Source: DATEUP01 sp035283065
GTDB lineage: Archaea; Thermoplasmatota; DTKX01; DATEUP01
NCBI GenBank assembly: GCA_035283065.1
Contig: DATEUP010000090.1
Location: forward strand, 1-13,377
Length of the DNA: 13,377 nt
Direction of reading: 5' to 3'
A model generated the notes under the pieces. It did no database searches and was not told the DNA's origin. It was given only the letters and a program-made list of their open reading frames with translations. Shown one piece after another: positions 5,641 through 12,335 of this stretch. Numbering within the stretch: the stretch's first letter is position 1; the number at the start of each line of letters is the position of its first letter. Position numbers and translations under genes: made by a program.

Positions 5641-7542
5641 TCACACGTCGATGTGCGAGCCGATCTCGACCACGCGCTCGGGGGGCAGCCGGTAGAAGGC
5701 CCATGCGCGCTGCGAGTTGCGGTCGAGGAACGAATAGAGCGCGACCCACGCCTGGTCTACGAGGGGGCGCTTCGTCGTGATGAGCCGCTCGCGCCCGAGG
5801 AAGAAGGTCGTCTGGGGGATCTCAAGCGGCAGCCCCTGGGCGGCCATGTCGTCGAGGGCCGCCAGGATATCCGGCGTGTCCATGAACCCGTAGCGCACGG
5901 TGACGCGCACGAACCCCTTCTCCATGACCTCGATGTCCATGCGGCTGTCGCCCCGCACGTGCGGAACCCTCTCCGTCACAACGGTGAGGAGCACGACCTT
6001 CTCGTGGAGGGCCTTCTGGTGCTCCACGTTCTTGAGGAGCTGCGTGGGAGTGAGCCGGTTGTCGCCGGTCATGTAGACCGCGTTGCCCGGCACGCGCACT
6101 GCCGTCTTGTCGTCGAGCGCTGCTAGGAACTCCTCGACGGGCCGTAGCCTTGACTTGAGCCGCGTGGCGATGAACTCGCGCCCGCGGCGCCACGAGAGGG
6201 CCATGGCCAGGAGCCCGCCCGCCACCGCAAGCGGCAGCCAGCCGCCCTCGTGGATCTTGAGGACGTTGGCCGCGAGGAACGCGGACTCGACGACGAGGAA
6301 GCCGCCGAGGACGAGCCATGTCACGGCCCGCGGCCACCGCCACCGTTCAGGGGCCACGACAAAGAGCAGCGCCGTGGTCACGATCATCGTGCAGACGATC
6401 GCCACGCCGTAGGCGGCGGCGAGCGCGCCCGAGGAGCGGAACGCGAGGACCACGAGGACCGTGGCCACGCCAAGCGCGGCGTTGAGCTTCGGGACGAAGA
6501 TCTGCCCGTACTCGCGGGCGCTCGTATGCCGGATGTCGAGCCGCGGCCAGTAGCCGAGCTGGACGATCTGGAGGGCGAGAGAGAAGACGCCCGAGATCAC
6601 CGCCTGCGAAGCGATGACTGCCGCGGCGGTCGCAAGGACGGTGAGCGGGATGACGCCCCAATCAGGCGCAAGGAGGTAGAAGGGGCTGCGCACCGCGCTC
6701 GGGTCGGCAAGGACAAGGGCCCCCTGCCCGAAGTAGCTGAGGAAAAGCGCCGGGAACACGAGGAGGAACCAGATGTTTCGGATCGGGATGCGCCCGAAGT
6801 GGCCCATGTCTGCGTAAAGGGCCTCCGCGCCCGTGACGACGAGGAAAATGGCACCGAGGGCAAGCAGGCCCCGGGGCCCGTTCGCGGCGAGGAATGCGAC
6901 CGCGTGGAGGGGGTTTAGGGCCTCGAGGATCTGGGGGGCGCGGAGGATTCCCTGGATTCCAAGGAGCGAGAGGACCGCGAACCAGACGACCATTATGGGC
7001 CCGAAGAGCCGGCCCACGCCGCCCGAGCCTCGCTTCTGCAGGAGGAAGAGGCCTGCAAGGACGCCGACCGAGATGGGGACGACGAGGGGCTCGAGGCCGG
7101 GCGCGGCAACCGCAAGGCCCTCCATGCCGCCAAGGACAGAGATCGCAGGCGTGAGGATCGCGTCGCCGAAAAGGAGCGCCGCCCCGAAGAGGCCGACGAT
7201 GACGAGGGTCGAGCGCAGGTGCGCGCGCGCCGCGCGCCCGCGGCCCGCCTCGCCGGCCACCGGCTTGATAAGGGCGGTGAGCGCGAGCACGCCGCCCTCG
7301 CCGTCGTTGTCCGCGCGCATCACGAGGAGAACGTACTTGAGCGAGACGATCACGACGAGGGACCAGAAGATCAGCGACAGCGTGCCAAGGACATTGGCGG
7401 CGCTCGGCGCCACGCCGAAGTGCCCCGAGAAGCTCTCTCGCACCGCGTAGAGCGGGCTCGTCCCGATGTCCCCGAAGACGACGCCGAGGGCCGCAAGCGA
7501 CAGGCCGAACGCGTACCGTTTCGACCGGGGGGCCGGCGCCAA
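5641..7542 (-). CDS. kup: Kup-type potassium uptake transporter
   Basis: K+/H+ symporter of the KUP/HAK/KT family, 633 residues, normal for the family. The opening AALGVVFGDIGTSPLYAVRE (residues 17-36) carries the family signature GDIGTSPLY. It is followed by RADNDGEGGVLALTALI, GDAILTPAISVLGGMEGL, and about 12 hydrophobic helices to roughly residue 445. The last 180 residues form the usual cytoplasmic domain (GNAVYMTGD, PQTTFFLGRE, FYRLPPERVVEIG). Start: no ATG or GTG is in frame near the family's N-terminus. A TTG at 7542 has a G-run (GTAGGGGGG) about nine bases before it and gives a normal N-terminus. A TTG at 7656 would add residues unlike any Kup. It ends nine bases from the NhaP-like antiporter stop, tail to tail. 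With the antiporters it covers both import and export of cations. Kup is mainly a bacterial family, so lateral acquisition is possible (inference). Confidence 0.95.
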   Translation of the reverse strand: MAPAPRSKRYAFGLSLAALGVVFGDIGTSPLYAVRESFSGHFGVAPSAANVLGTLSLIFWSLVVIVSLKYVLLVMRADNDGEGGVLALTALIKPVAGEAGRGRAARAHLRSTLVIVGLFGAALLFGDAILTPAISVLGGMEGLAVAAPGLEPLVVPISVGVLAGLFLLQKRGSGGVGRLFGPIMVVWFAVLSLLGIQGILRAPQILEALNPLHAVAFLAANGPRGLLALGAIFLVVTGAEALYADMGHFGRIPIRNIWFLLVFPALFLSYFGQGALVLADPSAVRSPFYLLAPDWGVIPLTVLATAAAVIASQAVISGVFSLALQIVQLGYWPRLDIRHTSAREYGQIFVPKLNAALGVATVLVVLAFRSSGALAAAYGVAIVCTMIVTTALLFVVAPERWRWPRAVTWLVLGGFLVVESAFLAANVLKIHEGGWLPLAVAGGLLAMALSWRRGREFIATRLKSRLRPVEEFLAALDDKTAVRVPGNAVYMTGDNRLTPTQLLKNVEHQKALHEKVVLLTVVTERVPHVRGDSRMDIEVMEKGFVRVTVRYGFMDTPDILAALDDMAAQGLPLEIPQTTFFLGRERLITTKRPLVDQAWVALYSFLDRNSQRAWAFYRLPPERVVEIGSHIDV

Positions 7543-7643
7543 CTCAAGGCGCCCCCCTACAGAGTGGAGGGGCGAGCACCTGCATCGGCACGGGTGGTTC
7601 CTCCAAGGGGGATCGGTCGACGCTCCAGGAAACGAAGGGCTTC

Positions 7644-7675
7644 GGCGCTTGCACAAGCGCCACCATCGAAATGGT
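7644..7675. repeat. Two adjacent inverted repeats upstream of uppS and kup
   Basis: The first is GGCGCTTG-CA-CAAGCGCC (7644-7661), a perfect 8-bp dyad. Immediately next is ACCAT-CGAA-ATGGT (7662-7675), a 5-bp stem with a four-base loop. They are followed by CTTTT on the plus strand. As RNA this is a double hairpin with a short U-run; as DNA it is a possible operator between divergent promoters. Confidence 0.5.
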
Positions 7676-7758
7676 CTTTTGGGGCCCCCGGAGCGCGAGG
7701 AGCCGCGCTTGGCCCTGCCGCTTCCCCGTTCGGGAAACGCCGAAGACGCTCGGGAAAG

Positions 7759-7764
7759 TTATAT
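7759..7764 (+). promoter_or_regulatory. TATA-like box for uppS
   Basis: TTATAT preceded by the purine-rich GGGAAAG, resembling a BRE plus TATA element. Its centre lies about 29 bases before the TTG at 7791. It stands out clearly against the surrounding GC-rich sequence. Confidence 0.55.
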
Positions 7765-7790
7765 TGACGACGACCGCTACGCGCGCCCCG

Positions 7791-8579
7791 TTGCCCGGCC
7801 CCCAAGAAACCCACGGCCCCGTCTCGGGACTCGCCTACCGGCAATACGAAAAGCGCCTGCTCGCGGAGATCCAGGCAAGCGAGGTGCCCAAGCACGTCGC
7901 CGTCATCATGGACGGCAACCGGCGGTTCGCCGAATCGCTCGGCCTCAACCCCATGGACGGCCATGTCTACGGCCGCGAGAAGCTCGAGGAGCTGCTGAAC
8001 TGGTGCCTCGAGCTCGGCATCAAAATCCTCACGGTCTACGCCTTCTCGACGGAGAACCTGCGCCGCCGCCCCGAGGAGGTCCAGCTCCTCATGCGGATGT
8101 TCGAGGAGAACTTCCGGAAGCTCGCTGACGACCCCCGCGTGCGCCAGCACGGCATCCGCGTCAAGGTGATCGGCCAGCTCTCGCTCCTCGAGCCCCAAGT
8201 CCAGGAAGCCATAGCCTACGCGATGGACAGGACGAAGGGGAACTCGAACTACCTCCTCAACCTCGCCGTCGCCTACGGGGGCCGCGACGAGATCATGCAC
8301 GCGGTGCGCAAGGTCGCAGAGGCCGCGAAGGACGGGTCGATCCGGCCCGAAGATGTGACGGAGGAGGTCTTCGCCCGGCACCTCTACACGAACGGGATCC
8401 CGGACCCCGACCTGATCCTGCGCACGAGCGGCGAGGAGCGCATCTCGAACTTCCTCCTGTGGCAGAACGCCTACAGCGAGCTCTACTTCGCCGATGTCTA
8501 CTGGCCCGGGATGCGCAAGATCGACTTCCTGCGCGCGATCCGCTCGTACCAGCAGCGCCACCGGCGGATGGGGACCTGA
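7791..8579 (+). CDS. uppS: Undecaprenyl/polyprenyl diphosphate synthase (cis-prenyltransferase)
   Basis: Condenses isopentenyl diphosphate units in cis onto an allylic primer to make the long polyprenyl carrier used in archaeal glycosylation. About 262 residues from TTG 7791. The catalytic signature HVAVIMDGNRRFA (residues 35-47) is complete, with the catalytic Asp41. It is followed by ILTVYAFSTENLRR, VKVIGQLSLL, LNLAVAYGGRDEI and the C-terminal PDLILRTSGEERISNFLLWQ and SELYFADVYWP. All family landmarks are present. The N-terminal GLAYRQYEKRLLAEI helix is typical of archaeal members. The start is uncertain. The open frame extends to ATG 7671, but a TATA-like box at 7759-7764 predicts transcription from about 7788, leaving TTG 7791 as the only usable start before the catalytic motif, with no ribosome site. 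It converges on ppk2 with a 15-base gap. Confidence 0.93.
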   Translation: MPGPQETHGPVSGLAYRQYEKRLLAEIQASEVPKHVAVIMDGNRRFAESLGLNPMDGHVYGREKLEELLNWCLELGIKILTVYAFSTENLRRRPEEVQLLMRMFEENFRKLADDPRVRQHGIRVKVIGQLSLLEPQVQEAIAYAMDRTKGNSNYLLNLAVAYGGRDEIMHAVRKVAEAAKDGSIRPEDVTEEVFARHLYTNGIPDPDLILRTSGEERISNFLLWQNAYSELYFADVYWPGMRKIDFLRAIRSYQQRHRRMGT

Positions 8580-8589
8580 AGGGGGCAGG

Positions 8590-8604
8590 GCGCCTCAGAG
8601 GCGC
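8590..8604. terminator. Hairpin at the uppS/ppk2 convergent junction
   Basis: GCGCCTC-A-GAGGCGC is a perfect 7-bp inverted repeat spanning the stop codon of ppk2 and lying 11 bases past the uppS stop. Its position between convergent genes suits a two-way transcript end or processing signal. No T-run follows on either strand, so the role is only suggested by position. Confidence 0.3.
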
Positions 8605-9302
8605 TCCTCGAGGGCCTCCGTGGTGATCCGCAGCGCCTCGGCGCGCGCCCACCACTTCCAGTCCGACCCGAGGACGTGCCAAGGCGCGTAGGTCGTCGAG
8701 GTGCGCGCGAGCATGTCCTCGATCGCGGCCTCGTACTTGTCCCAGCTCTTCCGGTTGCGCCAGTCCTCCTCCGTAATCTTCCACTTCTTGTAGGGGTTCT
8801 TCTCGCGCTCCTCGAACCTGCGCAGCTGCGTCTTCTTGTCGATGTGGAGGAAGAACTTCACGATCACCATCCCGTGGTCGTTCAGCATCCTCTCGAAATT
8901 GTTGATCTCCTCGTAGGCGCGCCGCCACTCGTCCTTGCTCGCGAACTTCTCGACGCGCTCGACGAGGACGCGGCCGTACCAGCTGCGGTCGAAGATGACG
9001 ATCTCGCCCTTCTCCGGGAGCACGGTCCAGAACCGCCAGAGGTACGGGTGGGCAAGCTCGTCCCCCGTCGGCGCGCGGATCGCGATCACGTGGTACCCGC
9101 GCGGGTCGAGCTTCTCGATCATGCGCTTGATCACGCCGCCCTTGCCCGCGGCGTCCCACCCCTCGAAGATGATGCAGACCGGGACCTTCTCCTCCTTGAC
9201 CTTGTGCTGGAGCTCGAGCATCTTGAGCTGGTACTTGTCGAGCGCTTCCTCGTACTCCTTCTTGCCTTCGAACTTCTGGTCGAGGTCGACCTTGTCGAGC
9301 AT
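8595..9302 (-). CDS. ppk2: Polyphosphate kinase 2 family protein
   Basis: Transfers phosphate between inorganic polyphosphate and nucleotides (nucleoside mono- or diphosphates depending on class). 235 residues, the single-domain PPK2 length. Walker A is CIIFEGWDAAGKGG (residues 43-56) and Walker B is IVIFDRSWYGRVLVERVE (101-118). Between them lies GYHVIAIRAPTGDELAHPYLWRF; the lid region is rich in basic residues (RRFEEREKNPYKKWK) and the end reads WHVLGSDWKWWARAEAL, typical of the family. The W in GWDAAGKGG may indicate an AMP-using (class II) enzyme, but class needs alignment. The ATG at 9302 has GGGGG about eight bases upstream. It follows a CHAD-domain gene by 60 bases on the same strand; CHAD domains bind polyphosphate, so the two probably act on the same polymer. 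Confidence 0.94.
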   Translation of the reverse strand: MLDKVDLDQKFEGKKEYEEALDKYQLKMLELQHKVKEEKVPVCIIFEGWDAAGKGGVIKRMIEKLDPRGYHVIAIRAPTGDELAHPYLWRFWTVLPEKGEIVIFDRSWYGRVLVERVEKFASKDEWRRAYEEINNFERMLNDHGMVIVKFFLHIDKKTQLRRFEEREKNPYKKWKITEEDWRNRKSWDKYEAAIEDMLARTSTTYAPWHVLGSDWKWWARAEALRITTEALEERL

Positions 9303-9319
9303 GTCGCTTGCCCCCGACC

Positions 9320-9369
9320 CGGACGTCCGCGGCCCAAAATAAGCCTGCGCGCCGAACCGTACTTATAGA
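9320..9369 (-). promoter_or_regulatory. Candidate ppk2 promoter region
   Basis: Two TATA-like boxes precede ppk2 on the minus strand: CTATAAG overlapping the stop codon of the CHAD gene (about 9362-9368) and CTTATTTT at 9336-9343. The nearer one is about 37 bases before the ATG. A 10-bp palindrome CGGACGTCCG lies at 9320-9329 between box and start, where a repressor could sit. ppk2 may thus be transcribed on its own as well as with the upstream genes. Confidence 0.4.
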
Positions 9370-10253
9370 GCGCGGATCCGCGCGCGCAGGCGCTTGGGGC
9401 CTGCGCGCTCCCACTCCGCGTGGAAGCGCGCGATGTGCGCGGCGCGCCGCCCCTCCAGGATGCGGGCGACGAGTTGGAGCGAGGCGACCTCGAGGGGGTC
9501 GCGCGCGGGCTTGAGCTTCCGTTCCACGATCACGAGAGCGACCGTGTGGTCGTTGACGAGCCCGAGGATCGCCTGGAGCGCCTTGAGGCGCTCGCCCCAG
9601 AGGGCGCCGGAGGGCCCGAGGAGGCGGTCGAAGGTCTCAATCGTGTAGCGCAGGCGCTTGATCTCGATCCGCAGCGCATGGAGCTCGAGGGGGTCCTCGG
9701 ACTCGAGCGCGCGGCGAAGCGCCCAGACCTCCCGGAAGCGGCGCTCGAGCGTGCGGGAGGCGTGCCTGCCGGCCGGGCGCGGCCGCTTCCTGCCCTTCGC
9801 CGGCGGCCCCGGAGCGAGGTCGTGGGGCCGCAGCGCACGGACCGTGTCCAGGGCGCTCTTCACGCGCGCCCAGCGCGCCTCCTGCGCGATGTGGTGCTGC
9901 GTGAGGAGGCGCGCGATCCCGCGCGGCGGGTACGGAGTCCCCTTGAGGACCTCCTCGAAGAGCGCGGCGGTGACGTCCGCGTCGCGCATGGGCCCCAGCG
10001 CCTTCGTGAGCCGGCGAAGCGGGCGCACCCGGCGCTCGAAGTCCGCGCGCGTGGGGTAAAAGCGCCGGAACGCGCGCATGACGGCCCGAGCGCGGCGCAG
10101 GCGCACGCGCAGTTCGTGGATGTACTCGTCCTGGGGGCGGCCCTGCGGGGCCGCGGCGGCCCACTCGATCAGCCGCGCGGCCGCGCGCAGCGCCTCTTGC
10201 CGCCCGTACGCGGCGGCGGGCACTTCCGCGCGTCTCGTCCGCGGCCCCGTCAT
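9363..10253 (-). CDS. CHAD-domain protein (polyphosphate-binding helical domain)
   Basis: A soluble, very basic helical protein of 296 residues made of a single stand-alone CHAD domain. The first half shows YIHELRVRLRRARAVMRAF (residues 44-62) and LGPMRDADV (86-94). The second half repeats the pattern as LHALRIEIKRLRYTIETF (191-208) and AILGLVNDHTVA (228-239). The two conserved histidines and rows of Arg/Lys are those that bind polyphosphate in known CHAD proteins. A basic linker near 150-170 (GPPAKGRKRPRP) separates the halves. No CYTH (triphosphate tunnel) domain is attached, unlike many bacterial versions. The ATG at 10253 is preferred; an in-frame GTG at 10265 is possible. It follows trpS by 26 bases and precedes ppk2 by 60 bases, so the pairing with ppk2 supports a polyphosphate role. 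Confidence 0.88.
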   Translation of the reverse strand: MTGPRTRRAEVPAAAYGRQEALRAAARLIEWAAAAPQGRPQDEYIHELRVRLRRARAVMRAFRRFYPTRADFERRVRPLRRLTKALGPMRDADVTAALFEEVLKGTPYPPRGIARLLTQHHIAQEARWARVKSALDTVRALRPHDLAPGPPAKGRKRPRPAGRHASRTLERRFREVWALRRALESEDPLELHALRIEIKRLRYTIETFDRLLGPSGALWGERLKALQAILGLVNDHTVALVIVERKLKPARDPLEVASLQLVARILEGRRAAHIARFHAEWERAGPKRLRARIRAL

Positions 10254-10279
10254 ACGCAAGGGCACCCACGGGTCGGCTC

Positions 10280-11410
10280 TTACACTTTGAGCATGAAGTC
10301 TTCGAGCTCACCGCGCAACGCTTCGCGCCGCGCGCGGTGGCCCTCGAGGAAGGCGTTGATGTGGTCGACGAACATCTGCTTGAGCTCGCCCGAAAGGAGC
10401 GCGCCCGAGCGGTAGTCGGCGGCGACCTTCTCCATCCGGCGGTCGTCGGGCTCGAAGAGCGAGAGCCACCGGTAGGACGCGTCGATGTCGGGGTTGCCTC
10501 CAAGCTTGCGGTGCTCCGCCGTCGTGGCCTGCCCGCCCGAAAACGCGTACTTCATGACTTTCGCGCGCACCTCCGCCGGCGTCTCGTTCGTGTAGATCGC
10601 GCTGTTCGGGTCCGAGGCGCTCATCTTCGTCGTCCCCGGCGAGGTGAGGCCCGGCAGGAGCTTGCTGTGGAGCGCGGCGGGCTTCAGGTAGCCGAGCTTC
10701 GGCAGGATGTCGCGGGCCACGCGGAAGTGGGGGTCCTGGTCGATCCCCATGGGCACGAGGCACGGGATGTTGCGGCCCTTCAGCACCGAGGGGAGGAACG
10801 CCGGGACCGACTGCATGCTCGTGTAGAAGATCTCCCCGACGTTCGCCGAGGGCTCGAAGCCGAACACGGCCTTGGCCGTCGAAAACGTGAGCTTCTTCGC
10901 GACCCGGATCGCCTGGGGGTACATCACGCCCGCGTGCCGCGTGTCCCAGATCAGGTGCGTCTTGCCCTTCTTGTAGCCGAGCGCGAGGAAGTCGAGCGCG
11001 TTCTCCACGGTCCACTTCGCGGTGTCCTCCAAGGTGAGGTCGTCGTTGAAGAGGAACTTCTCGTCGTCGGTGAGCTGGAAGTAGACCTCGACCCCAAAGC
11101 GCTCCTGGAGCCACTGCGTGAGGATCCACGGCACGAGGTGGCCGAGGTGGATGGGGCCGGAGGGGCCGCGCCCCGTGTAGAGGAAGAAGGGGTTCTTCTT
11201 CGCGTGCTCGTCGAGGACCCACGTGAGGTCGCGGTGCGAGATGAAGAAGCCGCGGCGGAGGAAGTGGTGGAGCTCGCCGCCCGCGCCCTTCCGGACGCGG
11301 TCGAGCACCTCGTCTGTGAGGGGGTCGACGCCGAACTCCTTGATGAGCCGCGCGTAGTCGACCTCGCCCTCGACTTCCCAAGGTGTGACGCGGAAGTCTT
11401 CCTCGGGCAT
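10280..11410 (-). CDS. trpS: Tryptophanyl-tRNA synthetase (archaeal/eukaryotic type)
   Basis: Class I synthetase that charges tRNA-Trp. 376 residues, the usual archaeal length. The HIGH-type motif is GPSGPIHLGHL (residues 82-92, HLGH at 88-91) and the second ATP motif is KMSAS at 262-266, following PGLTSPGTT. Other archaeal/eukaryotic hallmarks are FQLTDDEKFLF, CLVPMGIDQDPHFRVARD and YAFSGGQATTAEHRKLGGNP. The N-terminus FRVTPWEVEGEVDYARLIKEFG is typical of this branch. The ATG at 11410 has a GGAAGGGAG ribosome site just upstream. The open frame continues further 5' but that part is only the shadow of nob1. It lies between nob1 (67-base gap) and the CHAD gene (26 bases). Confidence 0.97.
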   Translation of the reverse strand: MPEEDFRVTPWEVEGEVDYARLIKEFGVDPLTDEVLDRVRKGAGGELHHFLRRGFFISHRDLTWVLDEHAKKNPFFLYTGRGPSGPIHLGHLVPWILTQWLQERFGVEVYFQLTDDEKFLFNDDLTLEDTAKWTVENALDFLALGYKKGKTHLIWDTRHAGVMYPQAIRVAKKLTFSTAKAVFGFEPSANVGEIFYTSMQSVPAFLPSVLKGRNIPCLVPMGIDQDPHFRVARDILPKLGYLKPAALHSKLLPGLTSPGTTKMSASDPNSAIYTNETPAEVRAKVMKYAFSGGQATTAEHRKLGGNPDIDASYRWLSLFEPDDRRMEKVAADYRSGALLSGELKQMFVDHINAFLEGHRARREALRGELEDFMLKV

Positions 11411-11450
11411 GGTCTCCCTTCCGTCCCAGGCGCGTAGCACTTCTTGCACG

Positions 11451-11460
11451 TACAATACCC
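11451..11460 (-). promoter_or_regulatory. Candidate TATA box for trpS
   Basis: GGGTATTGTA on the minus strand, centred about 45 bases before the ATG at 11410, in the 67-bp gap after nob1. This would give a leader of about 19 bases, enough to hold the visible ribosome site. Confidence 0.35.
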
Positions 11461-11477
11461 TTGGGGCGAGCCCCGCC

Positions 11478-12098
11478 TCACTTCGCAAGACGCCGCCGGG
11501 GCCCGGCCGCCTCGCCCCGGGGCACGCGCCAGTGCTTCTTGCGCACCGCGTGTCCGCAGACCCGGCATTCCCCCTTGGGGGGCTCCGTCTCGTAAGCACG
11601 CGCGCACCCGCTGCACCGCCATTGGCTTTCCCAGTGCCACACGCCTTTGATCTCGGACTGCGCAAAACCCCGGTAGGCCACCTTGAGAGTGGCCGCCACG
11701 TTTTGCATCGAGCGGTCGTCCGTGAGGAGTTCGGCGTTGAGGTCGAGCGCAAGGGCCACAAGTTCCTTGTCGGCCTTCGAGAGCCTGTCGCTCTCGCCCG
11801 CGGCCTTCGCCGCCTGCTCGACCCGAAGGAACGCTTCGGCGGTCGGCGAACGGACCTTGAGGCCCGTCTCGCAAAGCGTCTCGAGCCGCTCGCGGTCTTC
11901 CGGGCGGCGCACTTCGTCGAGCACGGCGGGTGTTACAAAAGCTTGGTCTTCGGGCCCCGAGCGCGGGTCGCCGCCGGCGAGGAGGACTGAGGTGTCGCAA
12001 ACGGCGGTGCGGCCCCCCGGCGAAGGGCTCGCTTTGGGATTGGGGCCGTCCACGATGGGCGCAAAGGCCTCGCTCCGGCATAAACTGCCGTCATGCAT
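11478..12098 (-). CDS. nob1: Nob1-like ribosome-maturation endonuclease (PIN domain plus zinc ribbon)
   Basis: Nob1 cuts the 3' end of 16S rRNA during small-subunit maturation in archaea and eukaryotes. 206 residues. The PIN domain begins at TAVCDTSVLLAG (catalytic Asp35) and includes TPAVLDEVRRPEDRERLE (Glu62), LSKADKELVALALDL (Asp110) and AELLTDDRSMQNVA (Asp127/128). A C-terminal zinc ribbon carries C162-x2-C165 and C178-x2-C181 (CSGC and CRVC), followed by a basic tail. The domain order and metal ligands fit Nob1 well. The oddity is about 30 residues before the PIN domain, where archaeal Nob1 usually starts within a few residues of the first Asp. The start at ATG 12098 is supported by a TATA box about 30 bases upstream and GGAGG four bases before it; GTG 12053 is an alternative. 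Next on the strand is trpS. Confidence 0.88.
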   Translation of the reverse strand: MHDGSLCRSEAFAPIVDGPNPKASPSPGGRTAVCDTSVLLAGGDPRSGPEDQAFVTPAVLDEVRRPEDRERLETLCETGLKVRSPTAEAFLRVEQAAKAAGESDRLSKADKELVALALDLNAELLTDDRSMQNVAATLKVAYRGFAQSEIKGVWHWESQWRCSGCARAYETEPPKGECRVCGHAVRKKHWRVPRGEAAGPRRRLAK

Positions 12099-12122
12099 CC
12101 CCCCTCCACTCCCGTCGCGGGT

Positions 12123-12132
12123 CTATTAATAG
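12123..12132 (-). promoter_or_regulatory. TATA box for nob1
   Basis: CTATTAATAG, itself a perfect palindrome, centred about 30 bases before the nob1 ATG. The predicted leader is about 4 bases. Confidence 0.55.
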
Positions 12133-12210
12133 GGCTCAAGAATGGGGGTGCCAGCAGGCCCCAAAAGGGTGCGCCCAACAGGGCCGTTTCCGGGGGTTCG
12201 AACCGGAGGG

Positions 12211-12234
12211 TTTATTTATAGTGCCCTATATAAG
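12211..12234 (+). promoter_or_regulatory. Two TATA-like boxes upstream of gyrB
   Basis: TTTATTTATA (12211-12220), preceded by purine-rich GGAGGG, and CTATATAAG (12226-12234). Transcripts would start near 12242 or 12257, leaving a 5' leader of about 108-123 bases before the gyrB GTG. No comparable box lies closer to gyrB. The elements also read as TATA boxes on the minus strand, so upstream transcription toward nob1 cannot be excluded. Confidence 0.5.
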
Positions 12235-12245
12235 CAAACGGGCAC
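12221..12245. repeat. Inverted repeat framing the gyrB-proximal TATA box
   Basis: GTGCCC (12221-12226) and GGGCAC (12240-12245) are perfect 6-bp arms with 13 bases between them, and the spacer holds TATATAAG. A protein bound to this dyad would block TBP access, so it is a candidate operator. Confidence 0.45.
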
Positions 12246-12260
12246 AAAGTAGCCCCTAAA

Positions 12261-12286
12261 TCATGTTGGAATCTGTCTCGACATGA
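12261..12286. repeat. 8-bp inverted repeat in the gyrB leader
   Basis: TCATGTTG (12261-12268) and CGACATGA (12279-12286) pair over eight bases with one G-U, leaving a 10-base loop. It would form a hairpin near the 5' end of the predicted gyrB message. The ATG at 12263 inside it opens only a 7-codon frame (MLESVST). Confidence 0.4.
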
Positions 12287-12303
12287 CCCTTTGAAAACAA
12301 TCG

Positions 12304-12317
12304 AAAACGGTCGTTTT
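12304..12317. repeat. AAAACG/CGTTTT inverted repeat and GAAAAC direct repeat upstream of gyrB
   Basis: AAAACG-GT-CGTTTT is a perfect 6-bp dyad. GAAAAC also occurs ten bases earlier (12293-12298), so two copies lie on one face of the helix. The A-tracts may bend DNA, which is of interest before a topoisomerase gene. Confidence 0.4.
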
Positions 12318-12335
12318 TGAAGGCGCGCAGATGGG

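Larger units (their letters stand above)
7543..7790. other. Divergent intergenic region between kup and uppS
   Basis: About 250 bases with no convincing gene. It holds the G-rich ribosome site of kup at the left, two adjacent hairpins at 7644-7675, and a TATA-like box for uppS at 7759-7764. An open frame in phase with uppS reaches back to an ATG at 7671, but its first 40 residues do not resemble cis-prenyltransferases and the TATA box lies inside it, so it is treated as untranslated. No clear TATA box for kup was seen. Confidence 0.5.

Noticed and set aside
7557..8561. A 334-residue minus-strand frame opposite uppS
   Set aside because: Shadow of the cis-prenyltransferase gene with a composition typical of antisense translation.
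9420..10415. A 331-residue plus-strand frame opposite the CHAD gene
   Set aside because: Low-complexity E/R/G-rich antisense frame; the minus strand has both CHAD repeats.
11411..11761. N-terminal extension of trpS
   Set aside because: The frame stays open upstream, but the region codes for the zinc-ribbon part of nob1 in another frame, and the ATG at 11410 has its own ribosome site.
12186..12210. A tRNA T-arm-like GGTTCGAACC
   Set aside because: Neither strand gives a matching T-stem with an acceptor stem, D-arm and anticodon arm at proper spacing; it is only a 10-bp palindrome.
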